Shown piece after piece: positions 34,138 to 44,721 of a stretch of 64,000 nt of DNA (its first letter is position 1; every line of letters begins with the position of its first letter). The notes below the pieces were generated by a model. It did no database searches and was not told the origin of the DNA. It saw nothing but the letters and a program-made list of their open reading frames with translations. Source of the stretch: Ilex aquifolium (lineage: Eukaryota; Streptophyta; Magnoliopsida; Aquifoliales; Aquifoliaceae); contig OX637399.1 in NCBI GenBank assembly GCA_951799425.1, positions 33,453,701 to 33,517,700 on the forward strand, in the 5' to 3' direction. Made by a program: the position numbers and the translations under genes.

Positions 34138-37100
34138 TCATCTTCTTGTAAGGGCAGCACCAGTCTAATCCATGGTTGTGACCTACAAACACTGCCTGCC
34201 ACCATGCAAAAGGAAATAAAATCAATATTACCCACTTTGAATAGTTCAGAGTCATGAGACCCCATTCTCCATGATCACTAATCTATTAGAGGCATATATC
34301 AAGGAACAAAATTTCATTTCGGTACATAATTTCGGTTAGCTCGAAAATGGAAACGTTTTGGGAACAAAATGAAAAAAAAAATTAGAATTTGGATTCAGAA
34401 ACATGAGCATTTCGATTTTATATCACAAAGCCATTTCAATATACATCGAAACCAAAACGTTTTGGTGGAAATGAAACAAAATTTTGATTCTTACAGATAT
34501 ATGGCCCCCTTGGGGGATACAAGTGACAAACAAGCACCATGGTTAAAAATATAAAGGTCAAACCAGAGTGTCCAAATGTAGTCAAACATCCTTAAACTTC
34601 GCTCCTATTGATATTTTATGTCCCAATTTCACGTAAAGGTTGCATGTAATCACAAGTTTTTAGACCGGGATGGAAACATGAGAATGGAATCCAGAAGCAA
34701 GAATTCGAACAATTATGGAGAACAGGCATACAGACAATAATCAGGAGACGGACAACAAAATTTTATGCATTTATGTAGCAGGAAACCTACTTAGATTGTG
34801 GTTCAATGTATGTCCTGCCAGCCCATTTGATTGCCCTATTTTCACAAGTTCTTAACCCACCTAAACACAATCATAAGTTGAATAGCATGAATAGAGGTTT
34901 ACATGCATGTACGTAAATCTGTGCCCTTACCTTGACAGAAGGCCTTTTTTCAAGAAATTTCATCATGCCCAGTTCAGCTTCTTGAGCTGCAACACTCTCC
35001 TTGAAAAGTGAACCCACGCAATTCTTGCGTACATAAAACCTTCGAGCAACCTTCTTATATGTTTTACTGGGTATATGCCAAAATATTAACTCGGGCACCC
35101 TATTAAATGATGCTCCTGGTCGCAGAGACAATGGAGAAAAAGAAGAATTTAGAATGTTCATACTTTCCAGCGTTTGATTTGCACCAATATAGCAGTACAT
35201 AAACTAGAAACCAAATGTTCAGCTAAAATCAAACAGAAGGAAATTATAATATTCTAAATTTTCTATTTCTCCTTCCCTTGGCAACCAACAGCAAGAAAGA
35301 AACTCAGTTAGCAATTTGTTCATATGCACACTGTCTTATGCCAAAAAGATGAAATTTGGGTTAGAATAATACACAAAGATTAGGAGTTCAACTTTATCTA
35401 CCTTGCATCAGGGTTGATCTCTTGAGATTTGCGGCGGAACCATTCTGTTTGGGCACTTGATATAACCTCCGGGTATGATCCACCACCAGAATCCAAGAAA
35501 TACATGAATGCCACAGGCAATTCAGGATCACTTGATGATGAAAGTTTAAGAACATAATTGGAAACACTTGGCCATAGATCTTTAGGACCACTTCTAGAGT
35601 ATGATATAGTGTTATGCTCAATCTCATAATTCATCAGCTCCAAACGTGTAGTGCCTCTGAAGCTGCAGTCCTCTCCTCCTGGCATTGAAATTATGACCTC
35701 ACTGAGACGCTACTAAAAAAATCTAACAGTGTTACTTTTTCCTGGCATATGTAAGACAATTAATCAATCACGAAATCGGATACATCTCGCCACCACATTA
35801 GCATTCAGCATATTGGTCTCCACTCTGTCATGAATCATGATCTTAAAGGGAAAAAGATAAGCATCCTCGTCGACCAAGGTTGCATGATCAAACACCCTGC
35901 CACTTGATTCAAGTTTTCTATATATAAACTGTTAAAAAATGGAAACACAACTCCAATTACTTATTTCACATTTATAACACACAATCACCAGGTGACGACA
36001 TTTAGCTTCAGTTTTGTGCCTCCAATCAAAAACAATTTTAGCGGATTATCTGTTTAAATTGATATTGTCAATATATGAGATGAATTTGGACAAGAAATAA
36101 TTAGCTGATTATCTGTTTAAAATCGACACCGTTCAACACGAGTTGATTCTGGATTTCATAGTATAGAGAAGAATAGCATCGCATGCCATGAGCAACCTAA
36201 GCATGACATCATTTTTTTCCATAATCAAGAAATCAGTCACAATGGTATCATTTTGATTATAAACTGTTGTGACGTACAAAAGTAATAACTTAATAGATTT
36301 CAATATTCAAAGGAAGAATTAGAAATGTAGATTGAAAATGCTAATATAGGTATTCAAAATCTGGTTCACTATAGTTTCGGTATGAATAATAAACCCCATC
36401 CCAACTTAAGCAGACTAGAGTGGATGAACACAAGACATTTCACAATAGAGAAATGAAATACAAATTAATCACCTGCAAAACTGGTAACAATCTAACAAAG
36501 AGAATGAACTGAAATTATGTCAGGCATGACTGTCAGTCAGTATAGACTTCAGACTCACCTGAGTATGAGTGATTTGCTGCAGCAGGACAATGAATTTGAG
36601 GAACTCTAGTGGATGAAAACCATTCCATTGGCCACTCAAATGGTGCATCATCATGATTTCCAAACACACTCGCCCATGGAATACCCCTGGCTCTTGTTGG
36701 AGAGAGAGCTTGTTTCCAATATAAGCTTGCATTTTGTATTAGTATATTGTTTGCCGTGATGACATCCCCAAGATAAATTACAAAATCTGTCATTCGATCA
36801 CAGCTGGTGATAGAAATTAAGTAGCAGTAAAAGCATGATTTCTAAGTCATTATACTAGAAATTCTAAAAGTCTAATTTCTGATTCATGATTCAAGAATTT
36901 CAAAACATATGCATAATACATTATGCATTATGTCACTACAAGATCTTATAATAAAGACGTAGTCAGTATACGAGACTCCTGTCATTGCGAGGTTTGGAGT
37001 TGGGCTAATAATTGTCGAACTCGTTTTTCTAAACGAGCATAATATATTGTTCAAGCTCAACACGTTTAAAAGATGAGCTGAGGCCAAGCCGAGCCAAGCT

Positions 37101-37784
37101 GAGTGGCTTGACTATTTTACATGAGCCAAGCTTTGCACGTTTTCTAAATGAGCTTAAAAAATTATTCAAACCCGTTTAACACACGAGCCGAGCTTGAGTC
37201 AAGTCCTACATGAGCCGAATTCAAGTAGCTCGGCTTAAATATCAGCCCTAATCTAGAGAGGTTAGATATACGCAGCCGAACAAGAGAAGCAAAAACCGAC
37301 TCAAACCCGTATCCTCCAAATTACAATTGAGCAACCTTTGATGCAAAGCCCGCCCTCTATGTCACTACAAAAATTACACTACCTAAATTAACTCCTTTCC
37401 TTCTAGATTCTAGAACAAAAATATCTAACTAAGCACTTCCACACTAATTCAATCAAAGATAACCAAGCAATGCCTAGAGAAATCAACATATCTAAGTTTG
37501 ATAACTTCACCTGGGTGTTCTTTATCCAGTACAGTCGACATGACCTTCACAGAATTCACGTCTTGCTGTGGACCCCAGTCGGTCCACGAGTCCTCTCCGA
37601 AGTGCAAGTCGGCGAACAAAGCGATCTTAAACGGCGAGTTCTCCGGCACTTGAAGATTACTCTCCGGCGTCGTTCGTAGAGTCACGGTCCCTCGGACTTG
37701 ACGGTGGTGCAATCCACCGGTCAAGATTAAGTGAAAGAGAAGAGAGAGACACGTGGACGACGAGATCCTCGGAGACTTTGCCAT
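33983..37784 (-). CDS. PAP16: Purple acid phosphatase 16-like metallophosphoesterase, 5 exons
   Basis: Minus-strand exons 37,511-37,784, 36,559-36,786, 35,402-35,678, 34,931-35,099 and 33,983-34,195 join in frame (1,161 bp) to 386 aa with GT-AG introns. A hydrophobic N-terminus (LSLLFHLIL) suggests secretion. Calcineurin-type metal ligands are visible: D59 and H61 (FADLHFG), D99 ([10 protein letters not shown]), N135/H136 (FGNHDD), H268 (FWHIPSK) and H322/H324 ([11 protein letters not shown]). The length and these motifs match the small plant PAP16/28/29-type enzymes, often named probable inactive purple acid phosphatases because the GDxxY tyrosine is missing, as it is here (GDVIT). Substrate unknown. 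Intron 1 holds a hAT/SINE-like insert. A second copy of its promoter and first exon lies about 2 kb upstream. Confidence 0.9.
36930..37290. mobile_element. SINE-like fragment split by a hAT-like element, in PAP16 intron 1
   Basis: GACTCCTGTCATTGCGAGG ... GTTAGATATACGCAGCC are the two halves of a sequence also present at 57,650-57,860 and resembling plant Au-type SINE tails. Between them (about 36,993-37,246) lies an element rich in GAGCCGAG motifs ending CAGCCCTA, related to the hAT-like element at 41,214-41,552. Confidence 0.45.
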
Positions 37785-38980
37785 TGTTGGATGAGGAGAG
37801 AGAGAGGCGTTTCAGACAATGGGTACGTTACGTAGCAGTGACATTGCAGTTGTCATGTGGCTTATGTTGTGTAAAATGACGGAACTGCCCCTCCCCTATG
37901 GTAAGTTGTAACAATTTCTTGGACTAAATACAGCAATGCTCTCCAAATTTTATATTTTCTGTCATTTTAGTCCCCAATATATTAATTACAACACTTTAGT
38001 ACCTAACATTTCGAATTTGATTTTAAATGGTCCCCGTTCCATTTTTTTAACAGATCTCAAACATGTGCAACTCACATACCCATTTTGAAGGGTATTTTTG
38101 TCAATTATATTTCATACCCAACCCTATTACTATTAGTAACTAAATTCACTCAATTTTGTATTTACTTAATAATCTATAACACCATGAACACTGTCAATCC
38201 ACCACCACCACCGTTGCCGACAAAATAATAATCAAAGAATGTTATTCATCTTACAAACTAATTGATCTTCTTATTAATTAATAGTTTTGATTAAGAAATA
38301 AACAATACAAAAAATTTGTGTGTACACATTAGACTAGTGTGTGACGTTGTGCAAAATCCCGTCTCCACACAAAAAGAATAGATTCAGATGGAGTGATCTC
38401 AAATAGTATACACACTCGTACAATATTCGAGAACTTAACCACCCATGAGTTTTTCTTTTAAAGGCAATTGAAAATCATAAGAACAAATGGAAATGGCCTA
38501 GTTGAAGATCCATAAATCCAATAATAATTTCATGTAATTGGAGTTAACATGTCAACGGTCATAGTGTGTGGATTAACTTACGCAGATATTGATTAATCTC
38601 CTCTCTTATCCAGTCAAAGACAGGTCATTCATATCAAAATTGAACTATTCATGAGGTACAAATTTCTCATCACATGCCCCTAAGAGATTATTAAGATTCG
38701 AATAATTTATAACTATACTAACTCGATTTTGAAATTTTGGAACGTATTAAATATCTATATAATAAAGTAGTTTACAATTCAAATCTCAAAAGATAAACAA
38801 AATGACTTTTGTTTTTCGCAGTTGAGATCGTTTTAAATTTTACTTTAAAGTCAATCTAACGGCTAATATTGACACCCTAAATTTAGTAAGAAAAATAAGT
38901 CCCTAAGGGTGTGTTTGGAGTGACCTTTTAAAAGTACTTTCTAAAAATTATTTCTCATAAGTAATTTAAAAAAAAAAATA
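37785..38980. other. Upstream region of the PAP16-like gene
   Basis: 37,800-37,920 is homologous to 39,830-39,930 upstream of the duplicated first exon, so the promoter was copied too. 37,918-38,062 resembles a MULE-MITE half (TGTCATTTTAGTCCCC). The rest is AT-rich with no coding signal. Confidence 0.45.
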
Positions 38981-38984
38981 GTGT

Positions 38985-39340
38985 TTGAAACCGCTCCACC
39001 ACCACCTCCTCTACCACCGCCACTGCCACCACCACCGTTGTCGTCGCCGCCGCCACCGCTGCCGCCGCCGCCACCATCGTCACCGCCACCACCACCACCT
39101 CCACCACCACCGTCATCACCACCGTCATTGTCATCGCCATCACCGCCACCACCGCCGTCGCCACCACCGTCGTCGCCGCCGCCGCACCATCGCCACCACC
39201 ACCATCGTCGCCGTCGTCGCCTCCACCACCGATGCCATCACCGTCGCCACCAGCACCACCATCGCCGCCGCCACCACCACCACGGTCATTGCCACCCATC
39301 ATAACCATCACCGTCTCCTACCACCACCACATTTCACTCT
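38985..39340 (+). repeat. (CAC/CCG)n trinucleotide-rich tract
   Basis: About 350 bp of imperfect CACCAC/CCGCCG repeats. All three frames are open as poly-Pro, poly-His/Arg or, on the minus strand, Gly/Val runs; these are composition artefacts rather than genes. It is a GC-rich island in an AT-rich setting, between the PAP16-like gene and its duplicated first exon. Confidence 0.8.
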
Positions 39341-39503
39341 CACTACAACCGATACTTAAATTCATTTATCTCTCATCTATATTTGTGATTTAATTTTAGA
39401 TATGAATACAAATATGTTTATTATTTACCATTTTTTATAACTCTGTGTGCCTTCAAGTGCAGACAATAACTAGTTTTTTGATATTTGGATAGGGTAAAGT
39501 TAC

Positions 39504-39753
39504 CTGGGTGTTCTATATCCAGTACAGTAGACATAACCCCGGTAGAGTTCACGTCTTGGATTGGACCCCAGTCTGTCTCTTCGGCCTCTCCAAAATGCAA
39601 GTCGGCGAACAAAACGATCTTAAACGGCGACTTTTGCGGCATTTGAAGATAACCTTCCGGCGTCGTTCCCCGGCGGTCTTGATGGTCGTGTGATCCACCA
39701 ACGGTCAGGATTAACTGAAAAAGAAGAAAGAGACACGTGAAGGACGGAGCCAT
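39504..39753 (-). pseudogene. Duplicated first exon of the PAP16-like gene
   Basis: The minus-strand ATG at 39,753 (an in-frame upstream ATG lies at 39,792) starts a signal-peptide-like sequence, then [20 protein letters not shown] and [11 protein letters not shown]. It ends at the same splice phase with an intact CCAG|GTAACT donor, exactly matching exon 1 of the gene at 37,511. Exons 2-5 are absent downstream in this copy. Either it is a dead fragment or it could act as an alternative first exon spliced to 36,786. The reading frame has no stop, so it is young or under constraint. Confidence 0.8.
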
Positions 39754-39849
39754 AATCTGAAGAGATAGACAGAGACGGTACAAACGATGCAATGGGTGGT
39801 CATAGACTCACTATGATTGTTGGTGGCATGTTTTAAAGTAGTTCACCAA

Positions 39850-41205
39850 AAAAAATGTTGTAGCGTTGCTTTGCAGTTGCGGTGTGGAGTTGTTAAAATG
39901 ACAGAACTGGCCTTCCTCTATGATTGCGTGTTAATCAATTAATTTTGGTTTCCCATCGTTCAAAAAAAAAAAAAATTTAATTTTGGTTGCCCAATATTAA
40001 TTGTGGCTGGTTTAGTTATGATCAGGGAGAATTACATTTTATATCTTAAAAGATTTTAAAATTCTCACTTTATATTTTAAAAGATTAATTTTTTTACATT
40101 ATATTTTCGATGTATTAAAAACATTGCAATATAATTCTTCTGTTAATTTTTCTTTAGTTTTTCCGAAACTGTCAATGAGTTGACTTTTGACAAAAAAAAT
40201 AATAGAATCTAACAGAAGGGCTAAATTATAATACTTTTGATACATTGAGAGTGTACTGTGAGAAATTTAATTTTTTAGAGTACAAAATAAATTTTTTTAA
40301 ATCTTTCAAGGTATAAAGTACAAAAAACCCTATTATAAGGAAGATTACGTGCCGTATTGAAATTTATACTTTTTTTTAAATCAAGTTACATTTTTTGGAT
40401 GTAGAAGATATAACTCAAAAAGTGATGAAAATTATAATTTTTAAAGATAAAATTACTAATTTTTGAGGTCAAATTACATTTTTTAAAGGTGAAATTATAA
40501 CTTATCAAGTAATATTCGTAATCAATCATAATCTTTTGTGATCGATCATGAAGTTACCTCAAATAGTTATAATTTTACTTTTAAAATGTTAACTTTACCT
40601 CAAAAAATAATAATTTTCGGTACAATACCAAATAATTTTTTTTGGGTAACGTAGAATTACCTTTACTATTAATGTTGTAAAGTAGTTTTGTACTGTCATG
40701 CTGGCATCATGTTATATAATAATCAATTTTATTTTTATCCCAATATCAATACATTTAACTTATTCATAGTTTTATTTTAAGAAAAAGGTTCACACTAAAC
40801 TCTTCCCTCTTGTTAATAGTCGGTGGCTTGATTGTGGGTCTGTGAATTATTAAACTAGACATATATGATCTGTCTTTGATCAGACTGATGAAAAAATTAA
40901 TCGAGATATATGTAATTTAATTCAAACATTCTTGATCATTAAACCGAAAAAAAAAAAAAAATTGAAGCGGAGTTGCAAGAAGATAGCTCGCGGGCAATTG
41001 AAAACCATAAAAACAAATGCCTTATTTGACAATACACCAAATTCAATGACAATCAAACATAATTTTGGGTAAAAATGTACAACACATAAGGGCACTCTTG
41101 TAATTGGGCAAAAGTATCCGGGAATATTACATAGCATCTCATGAAGTCGACGGCGACAGAACACCTTATAACTCCTCTATGACGTAATAGTGCGTCGGAC
41201 AATAT
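39850..41205. other. No gene; MITE-like and AT-rich DNA
   Basis: Contains the inverted-repeat element at 40,026-40,333 and A/T-rich sequence with several AAATTAC/GTAATTT motifs. No open frame with coding character was recognised. Confidence 0.45.
40026..40333. mobile_element. MITE-like inverted-repeat element
   Basis: The left end AGGGAGAATTACATTTTATA and the right end (reverse-complemented) AGGGTTTTTTGTACTTTATA are imperfect inverted repeats of about 90 bp. No coding capacity and no clear target duplication. Confidence 0.5.
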
Positions 41206-41213
41206 TCCACAAC

Positions 41214-41552
41214 TAGGCTGTTAGTCCAATGAGTCCGAGCCGAGTTCGAGCCGAGTTTAAAAAGTTTGTTTTTTAATCGAGTTTAAAAAATTGTTCAAAC
41301 TCGGTTTGTTTAGGAAACGAGTCGAGCCTGAATGAGCTAAAAACAAGTCAAGCCCGAGCCGAGCCCGAGTATTTGCACATAAACGAGCCGAATATGTCGA
41401 GTTTGGGCCGAGCTTGTAGGGCTTGTTTTCTAAACGAACCTAAAAACTTGTTCAAGTTTGGGCTTGTTTAGAAAACGAACCGAGTTTGAACGAGCCGAAT
41501 TCAAACCGAGCTCAAGCCAAGCTCGAGTAGCTCAGTTTGATTAACAGCCCTA
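41214..41552. mobile_element. 339-bp hAT-like MITE with perfect 8-bp target duplication
   Basis: TCCACAAC flanks both sides (41,206-41,213 and 41,553-41,560). Ends TAGGCTGTTAGTC and (reverse-complemented) TAGGGCTGTTAATC. The interior is full of GAGCCGAG/CGAGTTT repeats. The 8-bp duplication and TAGGGC terminus indicate the hAT superfamily. Confidence 0.8.
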
Positions 41553-41716
41553 TCCACAACAAGGAGAAATAATCTAAGTTGTTTGGATGGATCTATTCTC
41601 GTACCCACAAATCTCCGTTACCATCCCAATAAACTCTAAATTATAAAATTACTAATCTCATCTTTTTTATATTCATTTTTAAGATTTTTTTATATATCTC
41701 ATCTCGCACAACCCCA

Positions 41717-42010
41717 TTAATGACAAAGGCCTTGGATGCCTTCCTCTGGACCAAAACCTCCAGATGCTTGTCTAGTAAAATGAATGAAATGAGTAAAATC
41801 AGTGACCTTAAAAGTTGGAGAACTAGCAGCTCTCAACACAGAGCAGACTGAATAGAAGTAGGTTGCATTTGCAGAACCATGGCGCAATGCTTTGTAAGAA
41901 CCGGTGTAGAATCGTCGGCCAATGAATGAACTGCACTAGAGTAGATAGTATCCACCTCAAAAGCTCTCCAATAATCAGCATATTGACCAATTTGGTATTC
42001 AATCCATGCT
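41717..42010 (-). pseudogene. Unidentified coding relic with one frameshift
   Basis: On the minus strand, one frame gives QIGQYADYWRAFEVDTIYSS and onwards to DSTPVLTKH. After a one-base frame change near 41,888 another frame gives LRHGSANATYFYSVCSVLRA, TDFTHFIHFTRQ and GGFGPEEGIQG, then a stop at 41,719-41,717. The composition is clearly protein-like across the junction, and I read it as the 3' exon of a gene with a single-base deletion. I do not recognise the family. The nested solo LTRs begin about 55 bp upstream, so their arrival may have ended the gene. Confidence 0.45.
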
Positions 42011-42065
42011 TAATTCCAAGGATATACATAAGGAACATGGAGGTTAAGAATACTGAAATTGTAAA

Positions 42066-43371
42066 TGAGGGTGTATATATCGTGGACGAGCAGAATGTAT
42101 GAACCTATGGGTAAGGATCTGAGCTTCTAGGCTCGTGTCGATAATGTGCTGATTTTTTGCTTGGGGGATAAGGGATGACTGACCCAGAGAAAATATAGTG
42201 GTTCATCAGCTCGGGAGCTCGACTAATCCACTCTTTAATGGAGTCTCTTTTTCCTGTTATCTATATTGATGGTGATTAAAGAATTATACAATGATTCTCT
42301 GTTTCTACTTCAGAAAAAAAAAATGCTCTCTCTGTAACGAGGATCTTGTACTGTATTTATAGCGTATTCCCTAGTTCCATGGGATTCGTAGAGAGATCTA
42401 CGTCTTCCTCCCGTAACACATTGCTTGATTCTAAGCAGTGGTTGTGGGGGTTTGAGGATCCTGCGCCTAGATTGGTGTTTGCTACCGTTGGAGGGGTGTG
42501 CTGTGATTGCCAGCTGTCTTTCACTCATCTTCTTCGGGGTGCTGATCGGGTGGATCCAAGATCTGGATTACCAAGCTCAGGATCCTTGGCTGAGCTTGCT
42601 TCTTGACCTCTCCTTTCCGAGCTCAAACTTAGAATTTTTTTAGGTATTGATGGTGTAAATCTACGCGAATGAGTTATAGAACAGGATTATTTGATATGAA
42701 CGATCTGTGTAGAACTAAGTACGGCGTCTGAGCTACAAGGCTCGTGCTTGATAAAGCAGGTTAATGCTTAGGGAACTGGGGAAAGGGGAGGATAACAAGA
42801 TTACAGTGGTTCACCAGCCTGAGCTCGGCTAGTCCACTCTGCAATGGAGTATCTGGCTCCTCTCTTTCTTATTGATCAAGTTGAATGTGTTACAGTAGAA
42901 TACTCAGGGTATTAGGGTTTCTCGGGGGGTGGTTTCTCAATGGGGGCTTGCCCTCCTTTTTATAGCCTCATGATTACCTCTAATTCGAAATCACCTCCTT
43001 TATTGAAGGGATCGTGCCCTATCTTCATCTATATTCTCGGGGTTACCTAAACTTCTTATGGCTGGCTCCGAATGGCGAGTTCTTTGCCTTTTATCATGGG
43101 ATCCTCTCCTTGGTTTTAGGAGAGGATCCTGGTTGATAACGGGTTTCTCGCCTTGGATTGGCTTAATTCCCATTATGAAGGTATCTGCTGTCATCTCGCT
43201 GCCCTCGTGTCATTTCTCAGTTTGTGTCTTCAGCTGGGAACCCTGGTACCGACTGGATGAGCTCAGACTATGGCTGGAGGAGCTCAGTGTATATTACCTG
43301 AGCTCCCGAGCTGAGCTCACTTTCTGAGCTCGTGTCTGGAGTTTGTTTTTAGGCATCATCAGGTATCATCA
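42066..43371 (-). mobile_element. Outer solo LTR, interrupted by a second solo LTR
   Basis: The left end reads TGAGGGTGTATAT. The right end, after the inserted LTR, is GGTATCATCA (reverse complement TGATGATACC). GTAAA flanks both sides (42,061-42,065 and 43,372-43,376). Excluding the insert it is about 592 bp. It carries the motifs GTGGTTCATCAGCTCG and CCACTCTTTAATGGAG, which are the reverse complement of motifs in the LTRs of the element at 44,076, so it belongs to the same broad family. Confidence 0.8.
42648..43361 (-). mobile_element. Inner solo LTR nested in the outer one
   Basis: 714 bp, starting TGATGGTGTAAAT and ending GGCATCATCA. It is flanked by GGTAT (42,643-42,647 and 43,362-43,366) and sits within the last 10 bp of the outer LTR. 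It contains GTGGTTCACCAGCC and GTCCACTCTGCAATGGAG, equivalents of motifs in the outer LTR and in the 44,076 element. Confidence 0.85.
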
Positions 43372-43376
43372 GTAAA

Positions 43377-44070
43377 AACCAAACTCCATAGGAAGGATTT
43401 GATGATACCCAGAAATGGCATCATTAATTAATTAATAAGAAAACTAGCAAAGTAAATATTAGTCAAATGTAACCTTGTAGTCAAATGTTAGTTATGAAAA
43501 GAGAACCAAGGTCAGCACAGGATGACCCCAGGTTAAGATGCCCACGTCGCCCCTACTAAAGTCATGGGGAGAATCAGCATTACCAACTCTAGACAATTGA
43601 TCCTATACTCTCGAGCTAATCATAAAGTGAGAACTTGTCCCAGAGCAGAACAACCTGACAATTGTGCACTTCTTTTTCTTAGCTCATATCATAGCCCTCC
43701 CGCTTGGCCCGAAACTCCGAGCATCTTCCTCTTCCACGATTACATTTATACCGCTGTTCATAAGCCTCAAGCTCTTCTGTTTGAGCAATCATTTCCTGAT
43801 TCGAGTCCAAACATCATCAGGATCTATTGTATTGTTTGATTTCCTCCTGTTTATGGACATCTCTTCCTCCTCCTTCAGGAAATATCATCGCCTTGATGAG
43901 ATATAAAAAGAAACCTAAAAGTGAAGGTTAAGATGAATTTAATTATTAATAGAGTGTATAAAATGGAGTGGACTTGGTTATTAGTGGAATGAGTATAAAA
44001 TGGATGAAGTTAGGAGTTTTATAATTTAGAGTTTAATGATGTAATAACCAAGATTTGTGAGGTGGGAATA
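43377..44070. other. No gene; spacer between solo LTRs and the gag-only retrotransposon
   Basis: Near 43,400 the sequence TGATGATACCCAG again resembles the start of this LTR family, perhaps a fragment. Short open frames at 43,564-43,906 overlap each other in different frames and show no domain. Confidence 0.4.
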
Positions 44071-44075
44071 AGCTC

Positions 44076-44659
44076 TGATGATACCTAGAAAAAAGCTCTA
44101 AGTATGAGCTCAGACATTGAGGTCAGACAAGGAGGTCAGACACAGTAACCAGGGCTCCGCAATCCAGACCTCAAGTTCTGCTCAAAGAAAACAAACGGGA
44201 AATTGAAAGGGAAACAGCTGGCTGGTGAATAGCATCCTCAAAGCAATGGAAAGCTAGAATCAAGGCACAAAACTCTCAACTAACCAAGATTCTATCCCAA
44301 AAATCAAGGAAGATCCTACGGATGAAGGGCAAAAATCTCGGTAAAAATCTCTTAGAGATAGAAATTACACTATAAATATTGTACATCGCCTCAATCAAAG
44401 GAAGAGAACCCTACTGGCATCAAAGGCATCTTGTGAAATATTTTCTAGATGAATATAGATTCTAGGAGCAAGAGACTCCATTAAAGAGTGGACTAGCCGA
44501 GCTCAATAGCCGGTGAACCACTATATTTCTATGTGTTACACACACCACATCTTAGATAACTAGAGCACTCACACACAATTTCATGAGCCTCGTAGCTCAG
44601 ATCCATCCCATACCATTGAACCCAAACTCATTGCTCATTCGTGTAAAATTACACCATCA
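44076..44659 (+). repeat. 5' LTR of the gag-only element
   Basis: 584 bp, TGATGATACC ... TTACACCATCA. TATA-like CACTATAAATATTG at about 44,369. Near its 3' part are ACTCCATTAAAGAGTGGAC and CGGTGAACCACTATA, motifs shared with the nested solo LTRs upstream. Confidence 0.93.
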
Positions 44660-44662
44660 GTT

Positions 44663-44680
44663 TGGCGCCGTCTGTGGGAA
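44663..44680 (+). other. Primer-binding site of the gag-only element
   Basis: TGGCGCCGTCTGTGGGAA starts three bases after the 5' LTR. TGGCGCC is the usual start of primer-binding sites in plant Ty3/gypsy-type elements. I cannot assign the tRNA. Confidence 0.7.
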
Positions 44681-44721
44681 CGACAGTTCTTGTTACAAAT
44701 ATACTGATTTTTCAGTGATTG

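Noticed and set aside
38955..39359. Three overlapping open frames of 107-124 aa (poly-Pro, His/Arg, Gly/Val)
   Set aside because: All arise from one CAC/CCG trinucleotide tract that is open in several frames and both strands. No start context or domain.
42346..43327. Open frames of 64-89 aa on both strands
   Set aside because: They fall within the two solo LTRs and change frame between related LTRs.
44719..44721. Start of gag at 44,719
   Set aside because: This codon is TTG; the first ATG is 44,722.
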